This document shows positions 44,248 through 52,533 of a DNA stretch of 64,000 bases, one piece after another. The translations under genes and the position numbers were made by a program. The stretch is from assembly GCF_003052265.1 (NCBI RefSeq), contig NZ_QANS01000005.1:348285-412284 (forward strand). The letters are read 5' to 3'. The number at the start of each line of letters is the position of its first letter. Position 1 is the first letter of the stretch. Source of the stretch: Stenotrophobium rhamnosiphilum (GTDB lineage: Bacteria > Pseudomonadota > Gammaproteobacteria > Nevskiales > Nevskiaceae). The notes under the pieces are model-generated. The model was not told the origin of the DNA. It saw only the letters and a list, made by a program, of their open reading frames with translations, and did no database searches.

Positions 44248-45642
44248 TTAGTCGAAGTGAATGGTTAGCGCGACGCCAACCGTTTGTTCTTTGAGATGGA
44301 TATCCGCTTCACCACCGCCAAAATTCTGCGGCGGCAATCCTTCCAGCGGGCCACCACCCGGAATCGAATTTTTTCCGCGCACGGTTTTCTGCGGCGCATA
44401 CAAATACGACAAGCTCAGATCATAGCCGCCGCCCAGAGTGATCAAAGCGCCTGCGGTGTAATGCTGCTCGATAACGCCGGGAGCAAGAATGTTGAACAGC
44501 GTCTGATCTTCCGGCACCGGCTGCTTGCCGTAGCTATAACCCACGCGCAGCAACAGCGGCTTGAACACCTGCACCGCAGCGCCAAACTTGTAGATCGTCA
44601 TGTTGCGCCAGCCGAAGCCGGGGCCATCATTTGCGCCGAGCTTCGCGCCATCAACAAACGGCTGAAGCGGACGACCAACCGATGACACATCGTTGTAGTT
44701 GATGCGCTGCACGTCGGCAGAAACCACCAGCAACTTCTGCCAGCGATACGCAACGCCACCGCCATAGTTTTCCGGCACATCAAACACGCCGCCGCCTGCA
44801 AACAAACCAGCGTATTTCTTGAAGCGCGACATGTGAACCTTGGGCTGATAACTGGCGCCGACTGTGAAGCCTTCAAAAGGCTCTGCCAAATATCCAACGC
44901 GATAACCAATGCCGTAGGAATTATCCGCGCCGTTATCCGTCACTTTGTCTGGCGCTACAGAGAATGGGCCCACAATCGGCAACTGCGGGCTCGGAAAGCC
45001 CGTCAGCGCAAATGCCTGCAATCCATAGGCTTTGAATTTTTGATAAACCAGATCAAGCGATATGCCGATCGACTGATGATCCGTTATACGAAACGCCAAG
45101 GTCGGTGCGATAAATAATTGCGAGAGATCAACGCCTGCACTTTTCGGCGTGCCTTGCAGCTGGAATGCAGCAAATGGATTGACCAGATAGTTGGTCTGCA
45201 ACCCGCCGTTGCCGTACATCGCAACGCCCCAACTCAAGCGATCGTTGAAGCGCGAGGCGTACCCAAAGTTGGGAATGTAAGCGTTGGTTTTGAGATCGCC
45301 GTTATACGTGTCGTTGGCGTCCGGACCGGTTAAGCCAGTACCACCGCCAATCACGCTGCCACTGTTGATCAGCGGCGCGATGGATTCGTTGCCATAAATC
45401 GTGGCGCCGCGACGTGGCGTGAACCAGTCAACACCAAAGTCCAAACGATCGCCCACCAACGTCAAACCAGCAGGATTGGCCGCAGGCGCAAGCGCGTCTT
45501 GTGGCAGCGCATAACCGACACCACCCATGGCTGCCGATGCGGCGCCATAGCCGTGCAAGAAATAACCGTTGGTCGCGAGTGCCGGCGTTGCTGCAATAGC
45601 GAGAACAAAGCCTGCCGCTCCTGTGATCTTTTTGAACTGCAT
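44248..45642 (-). CDS. FadL/TodX-type outer-membrane transport protein
   Basis: 464-residue beta-barrel for uptake of long-chain fatty acids or hydrocarbons. The signal peptide ends TPALA|TNGYF, and mature NGYFLHGYGAASAAMGGVGYALPQDALAPAANPAGL is the FadL hatch-domain signature. The barrel follows with many aromatic-ended strands (KFGAAVQVFKPLLLRVGYSYGKQPV, GGGYDLSLSYLYAP). It ends VALTIHFD. Next to an acyl-CoA dehydrogenase and a GMC alcohol oxidase it fits uptake of hydrophobic carbon sources. Confidence 0.93.
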   Translation of the reverse strand: MQFKKITGAAGFVLAIAATPALATNGYFLHGYGAASAAMGGVGYALPQDALAPAANPAGLTLVGDRLDFGVDWFTPRRGATIYGNESIAPLINSGSVIGGGTGLTGPDANDTYNGDLKTNAYIPNFGYASRFNDRLSWGVAMYGNGGLQTNYLVNPFAAFQLQGTPKSAGVDLSQLFIAPTLAFRITDHQSIGISLDLVYQKFKAYGLQAFALTGFPSPQLPIVGPFSVAPDKVTDNGADNSYGIGYRVGYLAEPFEGFTVGASYQPKVHMSRFKKYAGLFAGGGVFDVPENYGGGVAYRWQKLLVVSADVQRINYNDVSSVGRPLQPFVDGAKLGANDGPGFGWRNMTIYKFGAAVQVFKPLLLRVGYSYGKQPVPEDQTLFNILAPGVIEQHYTAGALITLGGGYDLSLSYLYAPQKTVRGKNSIPGGGPLEGLPPQNFGGGEADIHLKEQTVGVALTIHFD

Positions 45643-45769
45643 GATGCGCTCCCTGCGTATTCATGGTCCTGCAGCAACCCCGCTGCGGTCCGACAGTTAT
45701 CGTATTTTTTATGGGCTTATTTTGATATGCCTTTTTGATACCGATTATTCATTTACTTATGCCCTTAAC

Positions 45770-47578
45770 CTACAGAACCGACGGTGAAAGATTTAGGCAA
45801 GTGTCGTCGAGCTTGGCGAGTAACTCTGCTTGGCGATGTGCCTTGGGCAGTTCGTAGCGGAAGAAATATTGGCAGGCGATGCGCTTGCCCTCGTAGAAAT
45901 CACGATCAGCCGCCGTTGCCTTGGCCTGCCCCGCGTGCGCGCATTGCGCCTGCTGCAACCACTGCCACGCGACAACAATATGGCCGAGCATTTCCAGATA
46001 GAGATTGGCATTGGCGAGGAACAAATCCACCTTGCCTTGCACCGCCGCTGCTGCGAGCGTTTGCGTCGTCGCGGCGGCGACTTCTACAGCTTTGCCTAGT
46101 GCAACAGAGAACTCGGCGAGGCTGGCATCGCCCGCTGTTGCTTGCACGGTTTGCTGAATCTTGCCGAGCAGCAGTCGAAACGCCGCGCCGTTTTTCATCG
46201 TCACCTTGCGACCGAGCAAGTCGAGGCCTTGAATGCCGTGGGTACCTTCATGAATCGCGTTGAGACGGTTATCGCGATAGTGGCGCTCTACCGGATAGTC
46301 GCGCGTATAACCGTAACCACCGAGCACTTGAATCGCAAGCTTGTTGGCTTCCAGACAAAATTCTGCAGGCCAGGACTTCGCAATCGGCGTGAGAATTTCC
46401 AGCAGCAAACTGATCTCTTCTTTTTGCTTTGCATCTTCTGCCGTCGCTTTTTCATCGACGAGTTTGGCGCAGTACAAGCAAAGCGCGAGGCCACCTTCTA
46501 CATAGGCTTTCTGCTGCAACAACATGCGGCGTACGTCGCTGTGCTCAATGATCGCGACGGGTTTGCTCTCGGGACTTTTATCCGTCGGCAAACGACCTTG
46601 CGGACGCTGGCGTGCGTAATCAAGCGCAAACAAATACGCCGCGTAGCCAGACATAACACCAGCCAGACCAACCGCGATGCGCGCCTCATTCATCATGTGG
46701 AACATGCAGGCCAAACCTTCATTCGGCTTGCCAACGAGATAGCCCGTGCAAGGCGTATCGCCAAAGCTCAGCACCGTGTTGACCGTGCCGCGACAACCCA
46801 TCTTGTGATTGAGGCCGACGAGTCGCACGCCGTTACGTGCGCCGAGCGTGCCGTTATCGTTGACATGAAATTTCGGCACGATAAATAGCGAAATACCTTT
46901 AACGCCCGCAGGCGCGCCATCGAGACGCGCCAGCACGAGATGCACGATGTTCTCCGAGAGATCGTGCTCGCCACCAGAGATCCACATCTTGTTACCGCTG
47001 ATGCTGTAGCTGCCATCTGGCAAAGCTTGTGCGCGTGTCTTGATGTCACCGAGTGAAGAGCCCGCCTGCGGCTCCGACAAACACATGGTGCCGAACCAAC
47101 GGCCTTCCATCATCGGTCGCATATAGCGCGTCTTTTGCTCCTCAGTGCCGTGCACATTGAGCAGATTGGATGCCGCCATCGTCAGCAAGGTGTAACCCAC
47201 AGCCGGGCCATTGGCGGAAGCAAACAACGCAGCTACGGATTGTGCGATGACATAGGGCAATTGCGAACCGCCGTTTTCAGCATCGAATGCCGTGGCGAGA
47301 AAGCCGCCGTCGACATAAGCCTTCAGCGCTTCCTTTACCTCTGGAATGATGTGCACGCGTTCGCCGTCAAAGTGCGGCTCGCTGGCATCCAGCTTGGCGG
47401 CGAAGGGCAGGAATTTTTCTTCTGCCAGCGCGTGTGCCGCTTCAATCACGGATTCAAAGGTGTCGCGATCATGCTGCGCGTAACGCGGGGTCTGGCACAG
47501 CGCAGGAACATCCAGCATTTCGTACAGCATGAAATCCAGATCACGACGATTGATCAGAGCAGACACGGCATCCCCCAA
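45770..47578 (-). CDS. Acyl-CoA dehydrogenase (long, with C-terminal extension)
   Basis: 602-residue FAD enzyme for the first step of beta-oxidation. Central FAD/substrate motifs MCLSEPQAGSSLGDIKTRA near residue 160 and GNKMWISGGEHDLSENIVHLVLARL near 190 are typical. The catalytic glutamate lies in NAIHEGTHGIQGLDLLGRK near 437. The extra C-terminal acyl-CoA dehydrogenase domain (about 465-590) marks the long type that often acts on bulky or long-chain acyl-CoAs. It is encoded just upstream of fadL (127 nt), on the same strand. Confidence 0.94.
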   Translation of the reverse strand: MGDAVSALINRRDLDFMLYEMLDVPALCQTPRYAQHDRDTFESVIEAAHALAEEKFLPFAAKLDASEPHFDGERVHIIPEVKEALKAYVDGGFLATAFDAENGGSQLPYVIAQSVAALFASANGPAVGYTLLTMAASNLLNVHGTEEQKTRYMRPMMEGRWFGTMCLSEPQAGSSLGDIKTRAQALPDGSYSISGNKMWISGGEHDLSENIVHLVLARLDGAPAGVKGISLFIVPKFHVNDNGTLGARNGVRLVGLNHKMGCRGTVNTVLSFGDTPCTGYLVGKPNEGLACMFHMMNEARIAVGLAGVMSGYAAYLFALDYARQRPQGRLPTDKSPESKPVAIIEHSDVRRMLLQQKAYVEGGLALCLYCAKLVDEKATAEDAKQKEEISLLLEILTPIAKSWPAEFCLEANKLAIQVLGGYGYTRDYPVERHYRDNRLNAIHEGTHGIQGLDLLGRKVTMKNGAAFRLLLGKIQQTVQATAGDASLAEFSVALGKAVEVAAATTQTLAAAAVQGKVDLFLANANLYLEMLGHIVVAWQWLQQAQCAHAGQAKATAADRDFYEGKRIACQYFFRYELPKAHRQAELLAKLDDTCLNLSPSVL

Positions 47579-47816
47579 ATAGTTAGACGCGAACCCTAAT
47601 CAGCCAAAGGCCAAACAACAAGTTGCATTGAAGAGGGCGGGCACTGACTCAAAGCAATCGTTTTTAAGTATTTTATTAAGTACACATTTATTAATAATTA
47701 ATAACACCCAACCGTCGGAATATTCCCACAAGGAATCGCCTGAAAAGAGTGTTACAGCGCGCCATCACGATGCTACAGTCACCTTAGGTCGCAAATAAAA
47801 TTCTAAGGGGAAGAAC

Positions 47817-48833
47817 ATGGCGTTCAAGACCGCGTTGGTCGTGGATGATTCGAAGTCGGCGCGGTTTTCTTTGCGTCGGTTTTTAGAGAATCAGTACTAC
47901 AAGGTAGAGACTGCCGAAAGCGCGGAAGAGTGCTACACCGTGCTGCGCGGCCTGCGCCCTGATGTCATTTTTCTTGATCACGTTATGCCCGGCGCAGACG
48001 GCTTTGAAGTGCTGCGCCAGATCAAATCAGACGCCGCAACGTCTGAGATCAAAGTAGTGATCTGCTCGTCTCACGACAGCCCTGAGTTTATGGATCAAGC
48101 CATCGCTGGCGGTGCCGTCGGCGTGTTGGTGAAACCGCCGAGCGCTGAGCAGCTCGCGAACATTCTGAATAATCTGAACAACGCTGTGGCCGCGCCAAGC
48201 GTGCCGCCACCTATTCCGACCGTGATTCCGACACCAGCATCTGTTGCTGTTGCGCCACCATCAAAGGTCGCCAATATTCGCGAGCCTGATGTTGCGATTG
48301 AACAGCGCGTGATGAATACCGTGCGCAGCACCTTGTCGACGCCGCCACCACTGCCGCAGTCGATGCCACCGCCGCTTCCAAACAATGCGCTGAATGAAGT
48401 CGCGCAAAGCTTGTCGGTGCAAATTGCGCAGCTGCAATCACAAGCGGTGCAATTGCAATCGCGCATCGACGAAGAACAGGTCTCTGTTAAAAATCAGGAA
48501 GACCTGCAGCAGTTGTCACAAGAATTGGCTGTGCAGAGTGATCGCATCTCAGCGCTGGAGAAATTGGTCGACGACCATTTCAACGAACTGCATTCGGCAC
48601 TAGAAGCTGGCTTGCGCGCTCACGCCGAACGCGCGGATCAAATCGCCGCTGCTGCTGGCGAACGTGCGCGCGAAGAAGCTGAGCGCACGATGATGAATGC
48701 CGCAGCGCGCATTTCGGATCAGCTCGCCAGCTCGATCCTCAGCGCGCTACGCAATGTCTCGACTAGCTCTTCAGCACCGCATAGCCCAGCAGGATCCAAC
48801 CCGCCAGGAACAACAGACCGCCTAAAGGCGTAA
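47817..48833 (+). CDS. Response regulator with Pro-rich linker and coiled-coil C-terminus
   Basis: 338 residues. The receiver domain (1-125) has the acidic pair D10/D11, phospho-acceptor D54 in FLDHVMPGADGF, a Ser pair at 84-85 and K106 in VLVKPPS. After it come a proline-rich linker (about 130-200) and a long Gln/Glu/Ala-rich coiled coil (about 200-310), with no DNA-binding or enzymatic domain. It could be a phosphorylation-controlled scaffold or polar-localisation factor. AAGGGGAAG precedes the ATG. No histidine kinase is adjacent. The last 71 nt overlap the convergent DUF423 gene. Confidence 0.85.
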   Translation: MAFKTALVVDDSKSARFSLRRFLENQYYKVETAESAEECYTVLRGLRPDVIFLDHVMPGADGFEVLRQIKSDAATSEIKVVICSSHDSPEFMDQAIAGGAVGVLVKPPSAEQLANILNNLNNAVAAPSVPPPIPTVIPTPASVAVAPPSKVANIREPDVAIEQRVMNTVRSTLSTPPPLPQSMPPPLPNNALNEVAQSLSVQIAQLQSQAVQLQSRIDEEQVSVKNQEDLQQLSQELAVQSDRISALEKLVDDHFNELHSALEAGLRAHAERADQIAAAAGERAREEAERTMMNAAARISDQLASSILSALRNVSTSSSAPHSPAGSNPPGTTDRLKA

Positions 48834-49131
48834 CTGCGCCGAGAATGCGGATGTCGCTCAAGGCGAGCGCGTAGAGACTGCCGGAAAAAATCAACACGCC
48901 GAGCGCGAAACAAGCGCCGCCCGCATTCAATGCAGCGGATGGCGTTTGTCTTGCGATGATGCCGAGCAGGATCAGCGCCAGCGCGTGATAGAAGTGATAC
49001 TCCACGCCCGTGCGCCACACCGCGAGCATTTCTGTCGAGAGTCTTTGCTTAAGGGCATGCGCGCCGAATGCGCCAAGCGCTACGGCGAGAAAACCATACG
49101 CCGCGCCAAACCCAATCCAAATTTTGTCCAT
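48763..49131 (-). CDS. DUF423 family small membrane protein
   Basis: 122-residue protein with four predicted helices and the DUF423 pattern: GFGAAYGFLAVALGAFGAHALKQRL near residue 7, VEYHFYHALALILLGI near 43, FSGSLYALAL and the PLGGLLFLAGWILLGYAV end. Function unknown across the family. It follows the saccharopine-dehydrogenase-like gene by overlap of one base, so it is probably part of the same transcript, and it runs 71 nt into the 3' end of the response regulator gene on the other strand. Confidence 0.92.
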   Translation of the reverse strand: MDKIWIGFGAAYGFLAVALGAFGAHALKQRLSTEMLAVWRTGVEYHFYHALALILLGIIARQTPSAALNAGGACFALGVLIFSGSLYALALSDIRILGAVTPLGGLLFLAGWILLGYAVLKS

Positions 49132-50306
49132 TAGCTTTCCAACACTTTGAAGCTGATCCCTGCAGCTTGCAGGCGTTCAATCAGTGCACCACCCATCGCC
49201 TGCGCAGGCGTGACCACACCCGCCTTGCGTGGCAAACGATCTTGCGCGAGACACAACGCAGACTCCGCCAGCATCTTCGAAGTTTCGCCGTAGCCCGGAT
49301 CGCCACCACTCACTTCCGTGACGACTTTCTTGCCGCCGCCCTGCCCAATAAAGCGGACGCGGAACCAACCTTTCTGACGCTGCGCTTCATCAGGGCCATC
49401 GCCAGGCGCTTTGAGCTTGAGCAATTGCTCGCGTGTGAACTTGATTTGCGCGCCAGCGAATATCGCACCGACACCGCCAACCAAAGCAGCAACGCGCACA
49501 ATCTTCTTCACCAATACGTAATGCCCATAGCTAAAGCTGGGGCCGTAACGATCATCAGCGACAGCGGAGCGGCGCACCATTTGTGGATCAATCGTCGGCA
49601 TCGGCACAGCCCATGCACCCAACTCACGTTGATAGTGAATGCGCTGACGCGTGGAGCTGATTTTGCGATCGACTGGATAACCTTCGCGATCACGACGCGC
49701 CTTGCGAACTTTTTCATATTCGCGCAAACGCGAAAACGCGGTGACGGCAGAATGCAGCGTGCCGCCTGAGAACGTACCGCCAGCACGCACAAAACCTTCC
49801 ACCTTGAGCGGCACATCCTGCGGCAACTGCTGCACGGTGAAGTAAGCACCGAGATCATGCGGAATACTGTCGAAGCCGCAGCAATTCACAATGCGTGCGC
49901 CGGTGCTGCGCGCCAACTCGTGATAACGCAGCCACATCAGATCAACGAATTCTGGTTCGCCGGTGAGATCAACATAGTCGGTGCCCGCTGCCGCACAAGC
50001 CGCCACCAAAGGTTCGCCGTAACGGATGTAAGGCCCGACCGTCGTAATCACAACTTTGCTTGAGCCTGCGATCTCTTTAATAGAGTCCACATCGTCGACA
50101 TCTGCTTGTAGCAAATCCAGATCGGCGAGCGCGGGATTGATCTCTACCAAGCGCTCACGCACTAGTTTGAGTTTTGCTTCGCTGCGGCCCGCCAAAGCCC
50201 AACGCAATTTGCTGCCCGCATTCCGCGCCAGATATTCAGCCGTTAAACCGCCAGTAAAGCCGGTGGCTCCGAATATCACGATGTCGAATTTACGCCGCGT
50301 TGCCAT
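49131..50306 (-). CDS. Saccharopine dehydrogenase-like NAD(P)-binding oxidoreductase
   Basis: 391-residue enzyme with Rossmann start FDIVIFGATGFTGGLTAEYLA (residues 6-26). Start chosen at ATG 50306, 6 nt after a GGGG box, over ATG 50312. ELARSTGARIVNCCGFDSIPHDLGAYF near residue 130 and FSGGTLHSAVTAF near 178 are typical of the saccharopine dehydrogenase-like / trans-acting enoyl reductase family known from lipid biosynthesis. It ends with a short Ala-rich region. True substrate unknown; a lipid connection would suit the surrounding genes. Confidence 0.9.
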   Translation of the reverse strand: MATRRKFDIVIFGATGFTGGLTAEYLARNAGSKLRWALAGRSEAKLKLVRERLVEINPALADLDLLQADVDDVDSIKEIAGSSKVVITTVGPYIRYGEPLVAACAAAGTDYVDLTGEPEFVDLMWLRYHELARSTGARIVNCCGFDSIPHDLGAYFTVQQLPQDVPLKVEGFVRAGGTFSGGTLHSAVTAFSRLREYEKVRKARRDREGYPVDRKISSTRQRIHYQRELGAWAVPMPTIDPQMVRRSAVADDRYGPSFSYGHYVLVKKIVRVAALVGGVGAIFAGAQIKFTREQLLKLKAPGDGPDEAQRQKGWFRVRFIGQGGGKKVVTEVSGGDPGYGETSKMLAESALCLAQDRLPRKAGVVTPAQAMGGALIERLQAAGISFKVLES

Positions 50307-50490
50307 AACCATCCCCGAATCTCATTGGGTGGGAATGATACGGAAAATCCCCGAATGTTGATCTGGCTCTTATGTGCCTGCCTGGCGGCGCTGCGGCATC
50401 CAATGCGTTTAAAGCTTCGTATGTTAATTTACGGCCCGAACCCTTGAGCCTTATTGCGGTCTGTACAGTCGCCAGGTTGCCGAAGCCCCC

Positions 50491-52533
50491 ATGAATATCC
50501 GACTCCGATTTTTGCTGCTGCTCGCCCTGCTCTCGGCCAGCATCACTGCGCACGCCGCACCGGTCCGCGCAGATCACATCGAAGCCGAGTTGATTGCCGA
50601 ACACACCGCGCTGAAACCCGGCGAGAACTGGGTGGCGCTGCGCCTCAAGCCTGACGCCAACTGGCACACCTATTGGCAGAACCCGGGCGATGTCGGCCTG
50701 CCCACGCAATTGGGCTGGACACTGCCGAAGGGCGTAACTGCCGGCGCCATCCAGTGGCCTTACCCGCAACTGCATAAGCTCGGCGGCCTTGGTTATTTTG
50801 GTTACGGCGAAGAAACGCTGCATTTGGTGCAGATCACATTGCCCGCGAATTGGCCGAGCAGCCGTCCGGTCGATCTCAAAGCTGAAGCCAAATGGTTGGT
50901 CTGCGCGGATGTCTGCATTCCAGGCAAGGCAACGCTCTCGCTGACTTTGCCAACAAACGCCGCGCCCGCGATTGATAGTCGCTGGACCCAGCTCTTTGCC
51001 GAGACGCGCGCGCGCTTGCCAATCGCAGCGCCGTGGAAATCACAGTTCAGCGCCAGCAACGGTGATTTCTCTTTGCGTCTTGAGGGTGCAAAGCTTGAAG
51101 GCGCAACCATCACCTTCTTTCAATACGACAGTGACCTGCTGAATTCCGCCGCACCGCAAAGAATTGCGTTTGATGCAGATGGCATCCGCCTCTCGCAGAA
51201 GCTGAGCCCGTATTTTGCAAAAGCACCTGCCAAGGCGCAGGGCGTTCTAGTGGTGCAACAGTCCGGCAAAACGCAGGCTTACGAACTCACAGCAGAACCC
51301 GGCACCGTCGCTGTCGTTAAAACCGTCGCGAAAGTTGATACCCCAATCACCCTGCCATTAGTGCTGCTGTTCGCCGTGCTCGGTGGTTTGATTCTTAATC
51401 TGATGCCTTGCGTGTTTCCGGTGCTGTCGCTCAAAGCGATCTCGGTCATGCAGAACCGTGGCCATGCGGCCAAGCAGCAACGCGGTCATGCGCTGGCCTA
51501 TACGGCAGGCGTCGTTCTATCTTGTGGCGCTGTCGCGGTGACGTTGCTGGCGCTACGCGCTGGCGGACAAGCCATCGGCTGGGGCTTCCAACTTCAATCA
51601 CCGATCTTTGTGGGCTTGCTGGCCTATCTGATGTTTGCGCTTGGACTCTCAATGTCTGGTGCAGTGGAATTCGGCACGCGCTTGATGGGCGTCGGACAAT
51701 CGCTAACGCAAGGTTCGGGCTACGGCAGTTCCTTCTTCACCGGCGTTCTCGCCACCATCGTTGCCAGCCCTTGCACCGCGCCGTTCATGGGCACGGCACT
51801 CGGTTATGCCTTAACGCAACCGCCGCTGTTGTCGCTGAGTGTTTTTCTCGCGCTTGGCTTGGGCTTGGCGCTGCCATTTTTACTGCTCGGATTCTTCCCG
51901 CGACTTGCGGCATTTTTGCCACGCCCCGGCGCGTGGATGGAAACCTTCAAGCAGGTCATGGCCTATCCGCTGTATCTGACAGTGGTCTGGCTCATTTGGG
52001 TACTCGCACATCAAACCAGCATTGATGGCGCTGGCGTGGCGCTGGTCGGCCTAGTGTTGGTGGCGTTTGCGCTGTGGCTGTGGAATCGCCGCGGTGTATT
52101 GGCCAAAACTTTGCAGATCGCCTCGCTCGCAGGCGCGCTTGCCCTGCTCGCACATCCGCTACTTCAAACGACACCAGCCAGTGCCGCTTTAAGCGTAGAT
52201 CCATCGGGCGTTTATTCAGCCGAGCGCCTGCAAAAATTGCGCTCACAAGGGCACACCGTGTTTATCGACTTCACCGCAGATTGGTGCATCACCTGCAAGG
52301 TCAATGAACAAACGGTGCTGAAGACCAAACGTGTCCAAGAAGCGTTTGCCGCCAAGAACGTCACCACGTTGGTGGGCGACTGGACGCGCGCGGATCCAGA
52401 AATCACAAAGGTTCTAGAAGAGTTTGGTCGCAGCGGCGTGCCGCTCTATCTGATGTATGTCAACGGCGGCGAGCCGAAAGTGCTGCCGCAGATTTTGACT
52501 ACCGACACGGTACTCGAAGCATTGAACCCCTGA
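50491..52533 (+). CDS. Thiol:disulfide interchange protein DsbD (ScsB-like)
   Basis: 680-residue inner-membrane protein that passes electrons from cytoplasmic thioredoxin to periplasmic disulfides. The signal peptide ends AHA|APVR. An N-terminal periplasmic domain has a CxxxC pair (WLVCADVCIPG near residue 133). Eight or so helices (about 285-550) include the reactive cysteines in LNLMPCVFPVLSLKAI and IVASPCTAPFMGTALGY. The C-terminal thioredoxin-like domain has WCITC with C599 and C602. The large N-terminal domain is the ScsB/DsbD-family variant. It converges with the protease gene and overlaps it by 35 nt. Confidence 0.93.
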   Translation: MNIRLRFLLLLALLSASITAHAAPVRADHIEAELIAEHTALKPGENWVALRLKPDANWHTYWQNPGDVGLPTQLGWTLPKGVTAGAIQWPYPQLHKLGGLGYFGYGEETLHLVQITLPANWPSSRPVDLKAEAKWLVCADVCIPGKATLSLTLPTNAAPAIDSRWTQLFAETRARLPIAAPWKSQFSASNGDFSLRLEGAKLEGATITFFQYDSDLLNSAAPQRIAFDADGIRLSQKLSPYFAKAPAKAQGVLVVQQSGKTQAYELTAEPGTVAVVKTVAKVDTPITLPLVLLFAVLGGLILNLMPCVFPVLSLKAISVMQNRGHAAKQQRGHALAYTAGVVLSCGAVAVTLLALRAGGQAIGWGFQLQSPIFVGLLAYLMFALGLSMSGAVEFGTRLMGVGQSLTQGSGYGSSFFTGVLATIVASPCTAPFMGTALGYALTQPPLLSLSVFLALGLGLALPFLLLGFFPRLAAFLPRPGAWMETFKQVMAYPLYLTVVWLIWVLAHQTSIDGAGVALVGLVLVAFALWLWNRRGVLAKTLQIASLAGALALLAHPLLQTTPASAALSVDPSGVYSAERLQKLRSQGHTVFIDFTADWCITCKVNEQTVLKTKRVQEAFAAKNVTTLVGDWTRADPEITKVLEEFGRSGVPLYLMYVNGGEPKVLPQILTTDTVLEALNP

